Assembly: GCA_947627255.1 (NCBI GenBank)
Contig: CANQVI010000009.1
Location: forward strand, 1 to 40,158
DNA: 40,158 nt
Origin: an uncultured Clostridia bacterium
GTDB lineage: Bacteria > Bacillota > Clostridia > TANB77 > CAG-465
Direction: 5' to 3'
Both the position numbers and the translations under genes were made by a program. The notes below the pieces were generated by a model, which saw nothing but the letters and a program-made list of their open reading frames with translations, was not told the origin of the DNA and did no database searches. Of the stretch, positions 6,915-15,933 are shown one piece after another (within the stretch, counting starts at the first letter, position 1; every line of letters starts with the position of its first letter).

Positions 6915-7003
6915 TGGCGGAAGAGGTAGGATTCGAACCCACGGTGCCTTTCGACATCACCAGTTTTCAAGACTGGCTCCTTAAACCACTCGGACACTCT
7001 TCC
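6915..7003 (-). tRNA. tRNA-Ser (anticodon UGA)
   Basis: 89 nt class II tRNA. The acceptor stem GGAAGAG/CTCTTCC, GGTTCGAATCC T-arm, long variable arm and encoded CCA are present. The anticodon loop CTTGAAA gives UGA, reading UCA and probably the other UCN codons. Two serine tRNAs in tandem beside parB are typical of clostridial origin regions. Confidence 0.95.
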
Positions 7004-7021
7004 ATAATTGGTACAGATATA

Positions 7022-7049
7022 ATTATACCATTTATTTCTCATTTGTCAA
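7022..7049 (-). promoter_or_regulatory. Promoter of tRNA-Ser(UGA)
   Basis: TTGACA (7044-7049), 16-base spacer, TATAAT (7022-7027). The promoter is bracketed by a 10 bp inverted repeat (7011-7020 and 7077-7086). Confidence 0.75.
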
Positions 7050-7093
7050 TAGCTATATTGTATTTTTTTATTTTAAATATCTGTACATATTAT

Positions 7094-7984
7094 TTACATT
7101 TTTATATTTAACATTGATAATAGACTTTCTAGACCTTCTTCGTCGTTATATTCTATTATCATTCTTTGATGTTTCTTTGTTTGATCTAATTTTACTTTAT
7201 ATCCAAAATAGTCTTTTAGTTTGTTTTCTAATTTTTGATAATAAACTGCTTTAGGTTGCTTCTTTTCAGGTTTTCTTTTATAATTGTCATTTCCATAAAT
7301 TAATTTTTCTACATCTCTTACAGTTAATTTATTATCTACTACTTTTCTTGCAATTTCAACTTGTTTATTACTATCATCTAATACTAATAATGCTCTTGCT
7401 TGTCCTTCTACTAATTGACCATTTAAAAGCATATCTAATATTTCATCAGGTAATTTTAATAATCTCATTATATTTGAAACAGTTGAAACATTTTTACCTG
7501 TTATTTTAGCAACTTCTGATTGCGAATATCCATCTATATCCATTAATTCTTTTATAGCTCTTGCAACTTCGACTATATTTAAATCTTCTCTTTGTATATT
7601 CTCGATTAAAGCAACTTGCTTCTTTTTCACGTCAGTATAATCTTTTATTATCGCTGGTATAACTTTAAGTCCAGCACTCTTAGCAGCTCTCCATCTTCTT
7701 TCTCCAGCTACAATTGTATATCCGTTATTATCTTTTACAACTAGTATTGGCTGTATAACACCATTTTCTTTTATTGAAGCTGTTAATTCTTCCATTTTTT
7801 CTTTATCAAAAATTTTTCTTGGCTGATTTAACATTGGTTCAACTTCTGTTATATTTAGTTCAACAACTTTATCTAAGACCTTAGTATTTTCTTTTTTTAC
7901 AGCTTTTTTTGTTACTTTTTCTATTGTTTCTTTATCATCTTCTCCAAAAAAAGCATCTAAACCTCTTCCTAATCCCTTAGCCAT
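7094..7984 (-). CDS. parB: Chromosome-partitioning protein ParB (Spo0J)
   Basis: 296 residues, the usual length. It starts with the conserved AKGLGRGLDAFFG. The CTP-binding/clamp domain follows with NQPRK and GERRWRA (near residue 98), then LIENIQREDLN and the helix-turn-helix YSQSEVAKITGKNVSTVSNIMRLL, which reads parS. A C-terminal dimerisation region closes it. ParB loads at parS, slides as a clamp and recruits SMC condensin. It follows parA by 3 bases, with its ribosome site inside the parA tail. Two parS-like palindromes lie about 1.6 kb away, between rsmG and mnmG. Confidence 0.95.
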   Translation of the reverse strand: MAKGLGRGLDAFFGEDDKETIEKVTKKAVKKENTKVLDKVVELNITEVEPMLNQPRKIFDKEKMEELTASIKENGVIQPILVVKDNNGYTIVAGERRWRAAKSAGLKVIPAIIKDYTDVKKKQVALIENIQREDLNIVEVARAIKELMDIDGYSQSEVAKITGKNVSTVSNIMRLLKLPDEILDMLLNGQLVEGQARALLVLDDSNKQVEIARKVVDNKLTVRDVEKLIYGNDNYKRKPEKKQPKAVYYQKLENKLKDYFGYKVKLDQTKKHQRMIIEYNDEEGLESLLSMLNIKM

Positions 7985-7987
7985 ATA

Positions 7988-8758
7988 TTAATCCTCCTTT
8001 TCAGTTATCTTAATTAATTCTTTGGCAAGTTTTCTATATGTTTCAGCACCTTTTGATTCATTATCATATAAAGTTATTGGTAGGCCATGACTTGGAGCCT
8101 CACTAAGTCTAATATTTCTAGGTATTATAGTTTGAAATACTTTGTTACCAAAATATTTTTCTACTTCTCTTGCAACTTGTGTAGATAAATTAGTTCTTGC
8201 GTCAAACATAGTAAGTATAACACCTTCAACAATTAAATCTGGATTTAAGTGTTTTTGTACTAATTTTATCGTATTAATTAATTGACCAAGTCCTTCTAAA
8301 GCATAATATTCACATTGTATTGGCACAAGTACACTATCTGATGCTGTAAATGCATTTAAAGTTATAAGTCCTAATGATGGTGGACAGTCTATCAATATAT
8401 AATCATACTCATCTTTTACTTTTTCCACTGCATCTTTTAATCTATTTTCTCTTGAAACCATTGAAACAAGCTCAATTTCAGCACCTGCTAAGTTTATATT
8501 TGCAGGACATACATCTAATTTTTTTACCATACTTTCTACGATTGTTTCTTTCATATCCATGTCATCTACTAAGACATTATATACAGATTTATCTGTATGT
8601 GCTTCAATTCCAAGACCACTAGTTGCATTTCCTTGTGGATCTATATCTACTAATAATACTTTTTTTCCTCTTTGAGCTAAACAAGCACTTAAATTAACTG
8701 CAGTTGTAGTTTTTCCGACACCACCTTTTTGATTAGCTATTGATATTATTCTTGCCAT
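7988..8758 (-). CDS. parA: Chromosome-partitioning ATPase ParA (Soj)
   Basis: 256 residues. It has the deviant Walker A KGGVGKTTTAVNLS at residues 10-23, ILIDCPPSLG as Walker A', and a Walker B-type segment. It lacks an N-terminal DNA-binding extension, so it is the short chromosomal Soj type. It binds DNA as an ATP dimer, is released by ParB, and in Bacillus also modulates DnaA. It is the first gene of parA-parB and is preceded by GAGGTGA. A strong terminator separates it from rsmG, so it has its own promoter; only a poor -10 match (TATAAT near 8780) was seen. Confidence 0.96.
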   Translation of the reverse strand: MARIISIANQKGGVGKTTTAVNLSACLAQRGKKVLLVDIDPQGNATSGLGIEAHTDKSVYNVLVDDMDMKETIVESMVKKLDVCPANINLAGAEIELVSMVSRENRLKDAVEKVKDEYDYILIDCPPSLGLITLNAFTASDSVLVPIQCEYYALEGLGQLINTIKLVQKHLNPDLIVEGVILTMFDARTNLSTQVAREVEKYFGNKVFQTIIPRNIRLSEAPSHGLPITLYDNESKGAETYRKLAKELIKITEKED

Positions 8759-8796
8759 AATGTCACCTCGTAGTTATTATATTACATTTATACAAA

Positions 8797-8830
8797 AAAT
8801 AAAAGAGTAATTTTTAAAAATTACTCTTTT
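8797..8830 (-). terminator. Terminator of the mnmE-mnmG-rsmG transcript
   Basis: Perfect palindrome AAAAGAGTAATTTTT / AAAAATTACTCTTTT (8801-8830) followed by T-rich sequence. It separates rsmG from parA. Confidence 0.85.
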
Positions 8831-8871
8831 TGCCAATTTATCCAAATAATATTTAGAAAAATATCTAATTG

Positions 8872-9612
8872 TTATAATGGCTTTTTCTTTATTTGTCCAT
8901 AGTTTCTAGGATATCTAGTGTTTGTGTCATCGCATTTTTCGACACATAAAATAACTCTATTATATACTTCATTATCTATTGTATAACTATACTCATATTT
9001 ATCATTAATTTTTAAATTCAATATGTTTAACGCATTGTTTGAAAGTTTTATTTCTTCTTCTACGTTATCTCCTTTCATTACAATGCACTTTCCACCTACT
9101 TTTACATATGGACTTGTATATTCTAATAATATAGGTAATTGTGCTACAGCCCTTGATACACTTGCATCAAATGATTGATAAAGGTTATTAATCCTAACAA
9201 TTTCTTCTGCTCTTCCATGAATTATTTTAACATTTTTTATATTTAATTTATTAATTACTTCTTCAAGAAAAATTAATCTTTTATTTAAAGCATCAAGTAA
9301 TGTAAATTCCTTATTAGGATAAAATATTGCAAGTACTAAACCTGGAAAACCAGCTCCTGTGCCAACATCAATGAATGTTTCTTCATTTTTTATTACTTTT
9401 GTACATTCTAAACAATCAATAAAATGTTTTACTATTATACCATAGTCATCTGTTATTGCAGTTAAATTAATTTTTTCATTCCATTCTACTAACAACTCTT
9501 TATATTGATATAATTTTTCTAGCTGTTCATCACTTAAATTGATATTTTTATTACTTGCTTCTTTACATAATTTTTCTTTAAATTCTTCTTTACTTAAACT
9601 TTCATTTTTCAT
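8872..9612 (-). CDS. rsmG: 16S rRNA (guanine-527-N7)-methyltransferase RsmG (GidB)
   Basis: 246 residues. The Rossmann SAM-binding motif FIDVGTGAGFPGLVLAI is plain near residue 78, with LLDALNKRLIFLEEV next and the later family motif VSRAVAQLPILLEY. It methylates G527 of 16S rRNA; loss gives low-level streptomycin resistance in many bacteria. I prefer ATG 9612 (MKNESLSKEEF) over an in-frame ATG six codons upstream, because AAAGGA lies correctly only for the internal one. The start codon is embedded in the first parS-like palindrome. Confidence 0.93.
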   Translation of the reverse strand: MKNESLSKEEFKEKLCKEASNKNINLSDEQLEKLYQYKELLVEWNEKINLTAITDDYGIIVKHFIDCLECTKVIKNEETFIDVGTGAGFPGLVLAIFYPNKEFTLLDALNKRLIFLEEVINKLNIKNVKIIHGRAEEIVRINNLYQSFDASVSRAVAQLPILLEYTSPYVKVGGKCIVMKGDNVEEEIKLSNNALNILNLKINDKYEYSYTIDNEVYNRVILCVEKCDDTNTRYPRNYGQIKKKPL

Positions 9613-9619
9613 GTGAAAA
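9606..9619. promoter_or_regulatory. parS-like palindrome 1
   Basis: TTTTCATGTGAAAA has 6 bp perfect arms around a TG centre. It differs from the core of canonical parS (TTTCACGTGAAA) by one central base. It overlaps the rsmG start codon. Confidence 0.5.
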
Positions 9620-9630
9620 CATCCTTTCAA

Positions 9631-9644
9631 ATTTCATGTGAAAT
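9631..9644. promoter_or_regulatory. parS-like palindrome 2
   Basis: ATTTCATGTGAAAT has 6 bp perfect arms around the same TG centre, 25 bases from the first site and in the rsmG-mnmG gap. Two copies side by side make chance unlikely. Confidence 0.5.
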
Positions 9645-9650
9645 ACATAT

Positions 9651-11552
9651 TTATTTTATACCATTTTGATTTAAATATATCAATAGTACAGATATATCTG
9701 CTGGTGAAACCCCTGATATTCTTGATGCTTGGCCAACTGATAAAGGTTTTTGTTTGTTTAATTTTTGTCTAGCTTCTAGACATAATCCCTTTATATTATT
9801 ATAATCTATATCTTGACTTAATTTTTTGTTTTCTAGTTGTTTAAATTCATCTATTTGTTCTTGTTGTAATTTAATATATCCTTCATATTTTATTTGAATT
9901 TCAGCTTCTTCAGCTACACTCTTTGGAATATCTTTTCTCTTTTTATCTATTGGTGCAAGCGCTTCATAACTTAATTCACTTCTTTTTATTAAATCTGCTA
10001 ACTTACAGCCTGTTGTAAGTGGAGAAGAATTTAATTTAACTAATAAATCATTAACTTCTTTTGATGGTCTAATTGGTGTCATTCTAATACGTTCTACTTC
10101 TTGTCTTATTGCTTCTTTTTTTTGTAGAAATTTGTCGAATTTTTCTTTTGATACTAGTCCTACATTATATCCTTTCTCTGTAAGTCTTAAATCTGCATTA
10201 TCTTGTCTTAAAGCAAGTCTATATTCAGCACGAGAAGTCATCATTCTGTATGGCTCATTAGTTCCTTTTGTTACTAAATCATCTATTAAAACACCTATAT
10301 ATGCTTCAGATCTATCAAGTATTAAAGGCTCTTTATTATCTATTTTTAAAGCAGCATTAATACCTGCAATTATTCCTTGTGCTGCAGCTTCTTCATATCC
10401 TGAAGAACCATTAACTTGACCTGCAAAAAATAATCCATCTATTCCTTTATATTCTAGACTTAATTTTAGATTTGTAGAATCTATACAATCATATTCTATT
10501 GCATAAGCAGGTCTCATCATTTTAGCATTTTCAAGGCCTGGAACAGTTCTATACATTTGAATTTGTACTTCTTCTGGAAGTGAAGATGACATACCTTGAA
10601 TATACATTTCAGAAGTTTTTTCACCTAATGGTTCAATAAATAGTTGATGTCTTTCTTTATCCGCAAATCTAACTACTTTGTCCTCAATAGAAGGACAATA
10701 TCTAGGACCTGTAGACTTTAATTTCATATCTTTATTATCTGTATATATTGGTGATCTATCTAAGTTTGCTCTAATAATTTCATGAGTTTTTGGTGTAGTA
10801 TATGTTAAATAACAAGATACTTGCTTTTTATTTTGTATTTCTTCATTACCTTCATTATCAAAAGAAAAAGGTATTATATTCTTATCTCCTAATTGTTCCT
10901 CCATCTTAGAAAAATCTATAGTTTTAGCATTTATTCTAGCTGGTGTTCCTGTCTTAAATCTTCTAAGTTCTACCCCTATATCTAATAAACTTTGTGATAG
11001 GTCATTAGCTGGGAAAACACCATCTGGACCACTTGAATAAGATACCTCTCCTATTATTACTTTTCCTTTTAGATATGTACCTGTTGCAACAACAATAGCT
11101 TTAGTATAAAAAGTAGCTCCTATTTTTGTTTTTACACCTACTACTTTTCCATTTTCAACTAATATTTTAACAATTTCAGCCTGGTAAACATCAAGATTTT
11201 CTTGTTCTTCCATAGTTTTTTTCATTTCAATGTGATACATTCTTCTATCTGATTGTACTCTTAGAGAATGAACGGCAGGTCCTTTAGACATATTTAACAT
11301 TTTAGATTGTAAAAAAGTTTTATCTGCATTTTTTGCCATTTCTCCGCCTAAAGCATCTATTTCTCTAACTAAATGGCCTTTTGAAGTTCCACCAATGCTT
11401 GGATTACAAGGCATATTTGCTAAAGTATCTAGATTAATAACAAAAGCTGCTGTTTTTTTACCCATTCTTGCTGCTGCAAGAGCTGCTTCACATCCTGCAT
11501 GTCCAGCACCGATTACTATTACATCATATGTTCCTAAACTATATTCACTCAT
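9651..11552 (-). CDS. mnmG: tRNA uridine-5-carboxymethylaminomethyl modification enzyme MnmG (GidA)
   Basis: 633 residues, full length. The N-terminal FAD dinucleotide fold is [21 protein letters not shown]. Further landmarks are [61 protein letters not shown], and the C-terminal helical domain that contacts MnmE. With MnmE it adds a carboxymethylaminomethyl group to U34 of several tRNAs, using FAD and methylene-THF. Its ATG is 9 bases from the mnmE stop, so the pair is co-transcribed. The stop lies 6 bases beyond the second parS-like site. Confidence 0.97.
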   Translation of the reverse strand: MSEYSLGTYDVIVIGAGHAGCEAALAAARMGKKTAAFVINLDTLANMPCNPSIGGTSKGHLVREIDALGGEMAKNADKTFLQSKMLNMSKGPAVHSLRVQSDRRMYHIEMKKTMEEQENLDVYQAEIVKILVENGKVVGVKTKIGATFYTKAIVVATGTYLKGKVIIGEVSYSSGPDGVFPANDLSQSLLDIGVELRRFKTGTPARINAKTIDFSKMEEQLGDKNIIPFSFDNEGNEEIQNKKQVSCYLTYTTPKTHEIIRANLDRSPIYTDNKDMKLKSTGPRYCPSIEDKVVRFADKERHQLFIEPLGEKTSEMYIQGMSSSLPEEVQIQMYRTVPGLENAKMMRPAYAIEYDCIDSTNLKLSLEYKGIDGLFFAGQVNGSSGYEEAAAQGIIAGINAALKIDNKEPLILDRSEAYIGVLIDDLVTKGTNEPYRMMTSRAEYRLALRQDNADLRLTEKGYNVGLVSKEKFDKFLQKKEAIRQEVERIRMTPIRPSKEVNDLLVKLNSSPLTTGCKLADLIKRSELSYEALAPIDKKRKDIPKSVAEEAEIQIKYEGYIKLQQEQIDEFKQLENKKLSQDIDYNNIKGLCLEARQKLNKQKPLSVGQASRISGVSPADISVLLIYLNQNGIK

Positions 11553-11561
11553 CTTTTTTCC

Positions 11562-12935
11562 CTACTTTCCTAAACAAAATTTTTCAAATATTTTTGAAAT
11601 TATATCTTGTGTAACATCTGCACCTATTATTTCTCCTAATGTTTTAGTAGCCTTTTTTACGTAAATTGATACTATGTCTATAGGCTGTCCTTTGCCAATT
11701 TCATTTTGTGCATCCTTTAAATATTCAACTGATTTTTTTAATAAATCTTTGTGTCTTTCATTAGTAATTATTAATTCATGTGAATAATCTAAATCATTTG
11801 TATCAAACATTTTTATAATTTCATTTTTTAAATCTTCTATTCCTGTATCTTCTTCAACAGATATACATATTGGTTCTTTTATATTGTTTTGTTTTAATTC
11901 TTTCAAAATGGTATCAAAAATTGATTTTTGTGTTAAATCCATCTTATTTATCACTGGTATATATTTAAGTCCTTTATTTTCGATTTTAGAAAGAATTTCA
12001 AAATCTTCTTTTGTAATACCTTCTTGTCCATTAATTAAATATAACACTAAATCCATTTCTTCTAATATTTTAATACTCTTTTCAACACCGATTTTTTCAA
12101 TTATATCCTCTGTATCTCTTATTCCAGCTGTATCTGAAATATTTAAAACTATATTTCCTAAGTTAATAGTTTCTTCTACTATATCACGAGTAGTACCAGG
12201 AATATCTGTAACAATAGCTTTTTCATATTTAGCTAGTTTATTTAATAGTGAAGATTTACCAACATTAGGTTTGCCTAAAATCGCTACATTTACACCATTT
12301 TTAATATATTTACCTTGATCATAAGTATCTAATATTTTATTAATTTCATTTATTTTTTTATTTAGTAATCCAATTATTGAAGAAGGCTCTACTTCTTCAT
12401 AATCATATTCTGGATAGTCTACACTTACTTCTATTTGTGCCATAAGTTCTATTAATTCTTCTCTTAATTCTTTTATTTTTTTAGATAAATCTCCCTCAAG
12501 ATTTTTAGCGGCAATTCTAGTTTCTGTCTTGGTTTTAGCATTAATTAAATTAATGACTGCTTCTGCCTGTGATAAGTCCATTTTACCATTTAAAAATGCT
12601 CTTTTTGAAAATTCACCTGGCTCAGCTAAAATAGCTCCATTTTCTAATACAATTTCAAGTATTTCTTTTGTTATCTGGTTTCCTCCATGACAATTAATTT
12701 CACATACATCTTCTCCTGTATATGAGTGTGGAGCCTTAAAATATGAAACTAATACATTATCTATAACTTCATCATTTTTCATTATTTTTCCAAAAATAAT
12801 ATGATTTGGCTCTAATTTAGCATTAGATTTAAATATTTTATTAATAACTTTTAAACTATTATTTCCACTAATTCTAATTATACTTATACCACTGTTAGAA
12901 AGTGCTGTTCCTATAGCAGCTATTGTTGTAGACAT
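11562..12935 (-). CDS. mnmE: tRNA modification GTPase MnmE (TrmE)
   Basis: 457 residues. It has an N-terminal tetrahydrofolate-binding domain (STTIAAIGTALSNSGISIIRISG, then GEFSKRAFLNGKMDLSQAEAV), a central GTPase domain with GKPNVGKSSLLN (G1), a GTTRD switch, DTAGIRDT (G3) and NKMD (G4), and the C-terminal FCLGK with the essential Cys. It works with MnmG on U34 of tRNA. A large hairpin stands directly upstream of its AAAGGAGG ribosome site, so transcription arriving from jag may be reduced there. Confidence 0.97.
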   Translation of the reverse strand: MSTTIAAIGTALSNSGISIIRISGNNSLKVINKIFKSNAKLEPNHIIFGKIMKNDEVIDNVLVSYFKAPHSYTGEDVCEINCHGGNQITKEILEIVLENGAILAEPGEFSKRAFLNGKMDLSQAEAVINLINAKTKTETRIAAKNLEGDLSKKIKELREELIELMAQIEVSVDYPEYDYEEVEPSSIIGLLNKKINEINKILDTYDQGKYIKNGVNVAILGKPNVGKSSLLNKLAKYEKAIVTDIPGTTRDIVEETINLGNIVLNISDTAGIRDTEDIIEKIGVEKSIKILEEMDLVLYLINGQEGITKEDFEILSKIENKGLKYIPVINKMDLTQKSIFDTILKELKQNNIKEPICISVEEDTGIEDLKNEIIKMFDTNDLDYSHELIITNERHKDLLKKSVEYLKDAQNEIGKGQPIDIVSIYVKKATKTLGEIIGADVTQDIISKIFEKFCLGK

Positions 12936-12958
12936 AATTTTCCTCCTTTTACTTAAAA

Positions 12959-13000
12959 GAACTCAGTAAGTAGCATGATATTGCTACATCACTGAGTTCT
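12959..13000 (-). terminator. Hairpin between the 49-codon gene and mnmE
   Basis: AGAACTCAGT (12959-12968) pairs with ACTGAGTTCT (12991-13000), and an inner 6 bp stem TAGCA(T)/(A)TGCTA tops it. On the minus strand only a short TTCTTTT follows, so it may be a leaky terminator or a processing or stability element. Confidence 0.55.
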
Positions 13001-13043
13001 ATTTAACTTTCACCTAAATAGAAATGGTGACAATATATAATTT

Positions 13044-13193
13044 TTATTCAATTCCTAAATCGTCTCTTTCTTGTGCTTGACCCATTCCTGAGTCATCAGA
13101 CGCTTCTTTTTTTAGCTTTTTAATTGGCCATTGTTCAATAGGATCATTTCTACTTTTTAAATCCTCTTGAAAATACTTTTTTTCATCATCCAT
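13044..13193 (-). CDS. Small hydrophilic protein of unknown function (49 residues)
   Basis: It is too short for usual ORF cut-offs but well supported by GGGGAGG placed 9 bases before its ATG, and by its position 23 bases after the jag stop in the same direction. The product is charged (MDDEKKYFQEDLK), with a central IEQWPIKKLKKE and a C-terminal GMGQAQERDDLGIE. It has no membrane segment or signal. The GMGQAQERDD motif would be the piece to search for. It probably belongs to the rpmH-to-jag transcript and ends before the hairpin. Function unknown. Confidence 0.6.
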   Translation of the reverse strand: MDDEKKYFQEDLKSRNDPIEQWPIKKLKKEASDDSGMGQAQERDDLGIE

Positions 13194-13216
13194 ATAATCA
13201 TACCTCCCCTAAAAGA

Positions 13217-13879
13217 TTATTTATATTGATATTTTCTTTTAATAACAACTCTTCTTCTAGGCTCTTCACCAATAGATTCTGTTTCTACATCTTTTCTATC
13301 AGCAAGTTCTCTATGTATAATCAATCTTTCGTATGCAGACATTGGTTCAAGTCTAATTGGTCTTCTAAATTTAACACAATTAGCAGCCATTTTATTAGCT
13401 AATTTTCTTAATTTTTCTTCTTTTTTCTTTTTATAATCATTAATCTCAACAAATACCTTTGCAAATTCTTCATCTTCTCTTTGAAGCATTGAATTTAGCA
13501 ATGATTGAAAAGCTTCAATTGTTTTTCCTTTATATCCAATTAAATGAGCCATTTCATTACCAGTAATTACAAGATTTATTTGATTATCTTTTCTTTCTAT
13601 AGTATATGAAACATCTTCACCAGTAATTTTAAACATATTTGTTAATATTTCTTCTAGTTTTTCTTTAGTTTTTTCAGCTTGTTCATCACTAATTTTTTTA
13701 TCTACTGTAAGTCTTACTTTAGCAAGTTTAGCAGATAAAATACCTAATACACCGCCACTAGATGGTTCTTCAAGAACTTCGATTTTTACATCATCTCTTG
13801 ATACTTTTAGTTCTTCTAGTCCTTTTCTAATAGCTTCTTCTATTGTTTTACCAACTTGTTCAGTCACTTTTTTAGTCAT
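13217..13879 (-). CDS. jag: RNA-binding protein Jag/KhpB
   Basis: 220 residues with the three expected parts: the Jag-N domain (TEQVGKTIEEAIRKGLEELKV, then GGVLGILSAKLAKV), a KH domain with GYKGKTIEAFQSLLN, and a C-terminal R3H domain (RPIRLEPMSAYERLIIHREL). In streptococci KhpB pairs with KhpA and binds mRNAs affecting cell division. I use the ATG at 13879; the GTG three codons upstream leaves no room for the ribosome site. The gene overlaps the end of yidC by 8 bases. Confidence 0.93.
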   Translation of the reverse strand: MTKKVTEQVGKTIEEAIRKGLEELKVSRDDVKIEVLEEPSSGGVLGILSAKLAKVRLTVDKKISDEQAEKTKEKLEEILTNMFKITGEDVSYTIERKDNQINLVITGNEMAHLIGYKGKTIEAFQSLLNSMLQREDEEFAKVFVEINDYKKKKEEKLRKLANKMAANCVKFRRPIRLEPMSAYERLIIHRELADRKDVETESIGEEPRRRVVIKRKYQYK

Positions 13880-14744
13880 TATTATCACCCTTTCCTAGGA
13901 ATAATATTTTATTTTTCTTTTCTTTTTTGTTATTTGGATTAGAGTCTTTTTCTTCCATTAATTTGTCCATAATTAATTGTTGTATAATGCTTAAGAAACT
14001 ACCAAATAGCCAATATATACCTAATGCTATTGGCCATGCATAAGCTATATATGCAGATAGTAAAGGCATCATAATATTCATAGACTTTTGCATTTCAGCT
14101 TGATCTTCAGTCATTTTCATTTTTCTTTGAGAGACTTTATTACTTATTATAGCTAATATAAGAGAAAGAATTGGAACAATTAATGTTAATTTACTTACTC
14201 TTTTAGTCTCATCTTTAGAAAAAGCATTACTTGGTGTATCACCTAAATTTACTTTATCACTTATACCCATATCAAAAAGATTGTATTCTTTAGCAATATT
14301 TATTTCATATGATTTCATTTCTTGCTCTGTTACTTCTTCTTTTCCTAAGTATTGCTTTGTATACTCTTGTATTTGTGCTACATCAGTTTGAGCAATATAT
14401 GTTAATGGTTGTTTTACAACCCAAAACATAGCAAGAATTATTGGTATTTGGATAATTGGTAATAAGCAACCAGCCATAGGATTTACTTTGTTATCTGCAT
14501 ATAATTTCATAATTTCCTCATTTAATTTTTGAGGATTATCTTTATATTTTTCTCTAAGTTTCTTATCCTCTGGCGCAATTTTTTGAAGTGTTGCTGTAGA
14601 CTTTAACTGTTTTAGCATTAATGGGAAAAGTATTAGTTTAGTCAAAAAAGTAAATATTAATAAAGTTACTAAATAGTTACTACCAACTATGTTATAGATA
14701 ACTCTAATTATATTACCTAAAAGACTAGATATAAAATTAATCAT
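13872..14744 (-). CDS. yidC: Membrane protein insertase YidC (Oxa1/SpoIIIJ type)
   Basis: 290 residues with about five spans. Family features include TFLTKLILFPLMLKQLKSTATLQKI, the cytoplasmic helical hairpin KLREKYKDNPQKLNEEIMKLYADNKVNP, and GCLLPIIQIPIILAMFWVV. It has no lipobox cysteine, unlike Bacillus SpoIIIJ. A roughly 70-residue insert rich in polar residues lies in the outside loop after the second span. It inserts membrane proteins alone or with SecYEG. It lies in the conserved rnpA-yidD-yidC-jag order. Confidence 0.95.
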   Translation of the reverse strand: MINFISSLLGNIIRVIYNIVGSNYLVTLLIFTFLTKLILFPLMLKQLKSTATLQKIAPEDKKLREKYKDNPQKLNEEIMKLYADNKVNPMAGCLLPIIQIPIILAMFWVVKQPLTYIAQTDVAQIQEYTKQYLGKEEVTEQEMKSYEINIAKEYNLFDMGISDKVNLGDTPSNAFSKDETKRVSKLTLIVPILSLILAIISNKVSQRKMKMTEDQAEMQKSMNIMMPLLSAYIAYAWPIALGIYWLFGSFLSIIQQLIMDKLMEEKDSNPNNKKEKKNKILFLGKGDNND

Positions 14745-14760
14745 TAATATCCCCCATTCA

Positions 14761-14991
14761 TCACTTTAATAAATCCACTCCACCTTTAGAAAATGGATTA
14801 CATTTTAATATTCTTATTATACCTAATAAACTACCTTTAATTATACCATATTTGTCAACCGCTTGTATAGTATATTCAGAACATGTCGGATAGAACTTAC
14901 AGTGCTTTCCAATACGTGGAGATATACATAATTGATAAGCCCTAATTAAAGATATTAATATTTTTCTTTGAAATCTAATTATTTTCTTCAT
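14761..14991 (-). CDS. yidD: Membrane protein insertion efficiency factor YidD
   Basis: 76 residues. Family signature: [30 protein letters not shown], then [25 protein letters not shown], with conserved cysteines in C-x-F-x-PTCS. It is thought to help YidC-dependent insertion. The ATG at 14991 overlaps the 3' end of rnpA; an upstream TTG in frame is less well spaced from AAAGGA. Confidence 0.92.
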   Translation of the reverse strand: MKKIIRFQRKILISLIRAYQLCISPRIGKHCKFYPTCSEYTIQAVDKYGIIKGSLLGIIRILKCNPFSKGGVDLLK

Positions 14992-15343
14992 ATAAATCAA
15001 GATCCTTTAAACATTCTTCTATGTCATCTTTAATAACATTAAAATTTATTTCTTTAGCAATTACATCTTTTCTATACATAACTACTACATTATATCCTCT
15101 TTTTAATCTTTCTTCTTCTATTTTATATACTTCTCTTGCAAGTCTTTTTAGTCTGTTTCTTTCTACACTATTTCCGTTTTTCTTAGAAACACAAACAGCA
15201 AAGAAATTATATCCTTGTTGTTCTTCAGAAAAATATTTTGTTTTACAACAATGTACAACTATGTATTTTCCTCGTGAAAAATTGCCTTTTTTAAATATAT
15301 ATTTAAATGCATTATTCTTTTTAATTCTAAGTGTATATTTCAT
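14975..15343 (-). CDS. rnpA: Ribonuclease P protein component
   Basis: 122 residues. The conserved RNR motif appears as [14 protein letters not shown] near residue 58, after [13 protein letters not shown], and the N-terminal region [18 protein letters not shown] matches the F-RG-S-like family start. It binds the RNase P RNA, which is not encoded in this window, and matures tRNA 5' ends. It is co-directional with rpmH, with a hairpin between them. Confidence 0.94.
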   Translation of the reverse strand: MKYTLRIKKNNAFKYIFKKGNFSRGKYIVVHCCKTKYFSEEQQGYNFFAVCVSKKNGNSVERNRLKRLAREVYKIEEERLKRGYNVVVMYRKDVIAKEINFNVIKDDIEECLKDLDLYEENN

Positions 15344-15364
15344 ACCTATCTTCCTTTATTACGC

Positions 15365-15393
15365 AAAAAGTGGATATTAAACATACCCACTTT
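15365..15393 (-). terminator. Hairpin between rpmH and rnpA
   Basis: AAAGTGG and CCACTTT form the stem, followed on the minus strand by TTTTTGCG. It could partly terminate transcription so that L34 is made in excess over RnpA. Confidence 0.55.
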
Positions 15394-15402
15394 AAAATAA
15401 CA

Positions 15403-15537
15403 TTAAGCACAAAGTACTTTTCTTCCTTTAGCTCTTCTTAATCTTAATACTTTTCTTCCAGAAGCTGTTGACATTCTTTGTCTGAATCCGTGAACTTTTT
15501 GTCTTTGTCTTGTTTTTGGTTGATATGTTCTTTTCAT
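15403..15537 (-). CDS. rpmH: 50S ribosomal protein L34
   Basis: 44 residues, very basic, starting [19 protein letters not shown] and continuing with the family's [20 protein letters not shown]. It ends VLCA, with cysteine where most homologues have serine. GGAGGTG precedes the ATG. It is the first gene of the leftward origin-proximal transcript. Confidence 0.97.
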   Translation of the reverse strand: MKRTYQPKTRQRQKVHGFRQRMSTASGRKVLRLRRAKGRKVLCA

Positions 15538-15644
15538 GCTACTACACCTCCTAAAATGTATATATGTTTAAATAAATTCAATCCAAAAAAATAAATGCTA
15601 ATCAAAATAGTTAATTAGACATTTAAACATTAATAAGTGGTAAC

Positions 15645-15673
15645 ATTATACAACACTATCTTAAATTTGTCAA
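15645..15673 (-). promoter_or_regulatory. Promoter of the rpmH-rnpA-yidD-yidC-jag transcript
   Basis: TTGACA (15668-15673), 17-base spacer, TATAAT (15645-15650), about 110 bases upstream of rpmH and directed away from the origin. Confidence 0.85.
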
Positions 15674-15933
15674 CCCTTAAATTTATTATAAATATTCCGT
15701 GAAAAGTCAAAAAGTTATCCACAGTTTTATGTATATTTGTAAATTACAAGTTAGTTTTGCCTAACTTTTTAATTCTAAAAAAAATTGTGGATAACTTCAT
15801 TTTTTAACTTAATTTTATGATTTTTTTAACTAAAATCTACATAATTTTAATAGTTATCCACAGTTTTTATGTAAAATTGAGAAGGAAACTTTTAATTTTA
15901 AAGAAAGAATTTTGCGCAATAAAAAAAATGCAA

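Noticed and set aside
6914-7111. Plus-strand open frame encoding about 65 residues (AEEVGFEPTVPFDI...)
   Set aside because: It runs antisense through tRNA-Ser(UGA) and its promoter. This is the well-known spurious protein produced by translating a tRNA gene.
15270-15290. TTTTCCTCGTGAAAA in rnpA as a parS site
   Set aside because: The arms are not symmetric about the centre and it lies in the conserved FSRGKY coding region.
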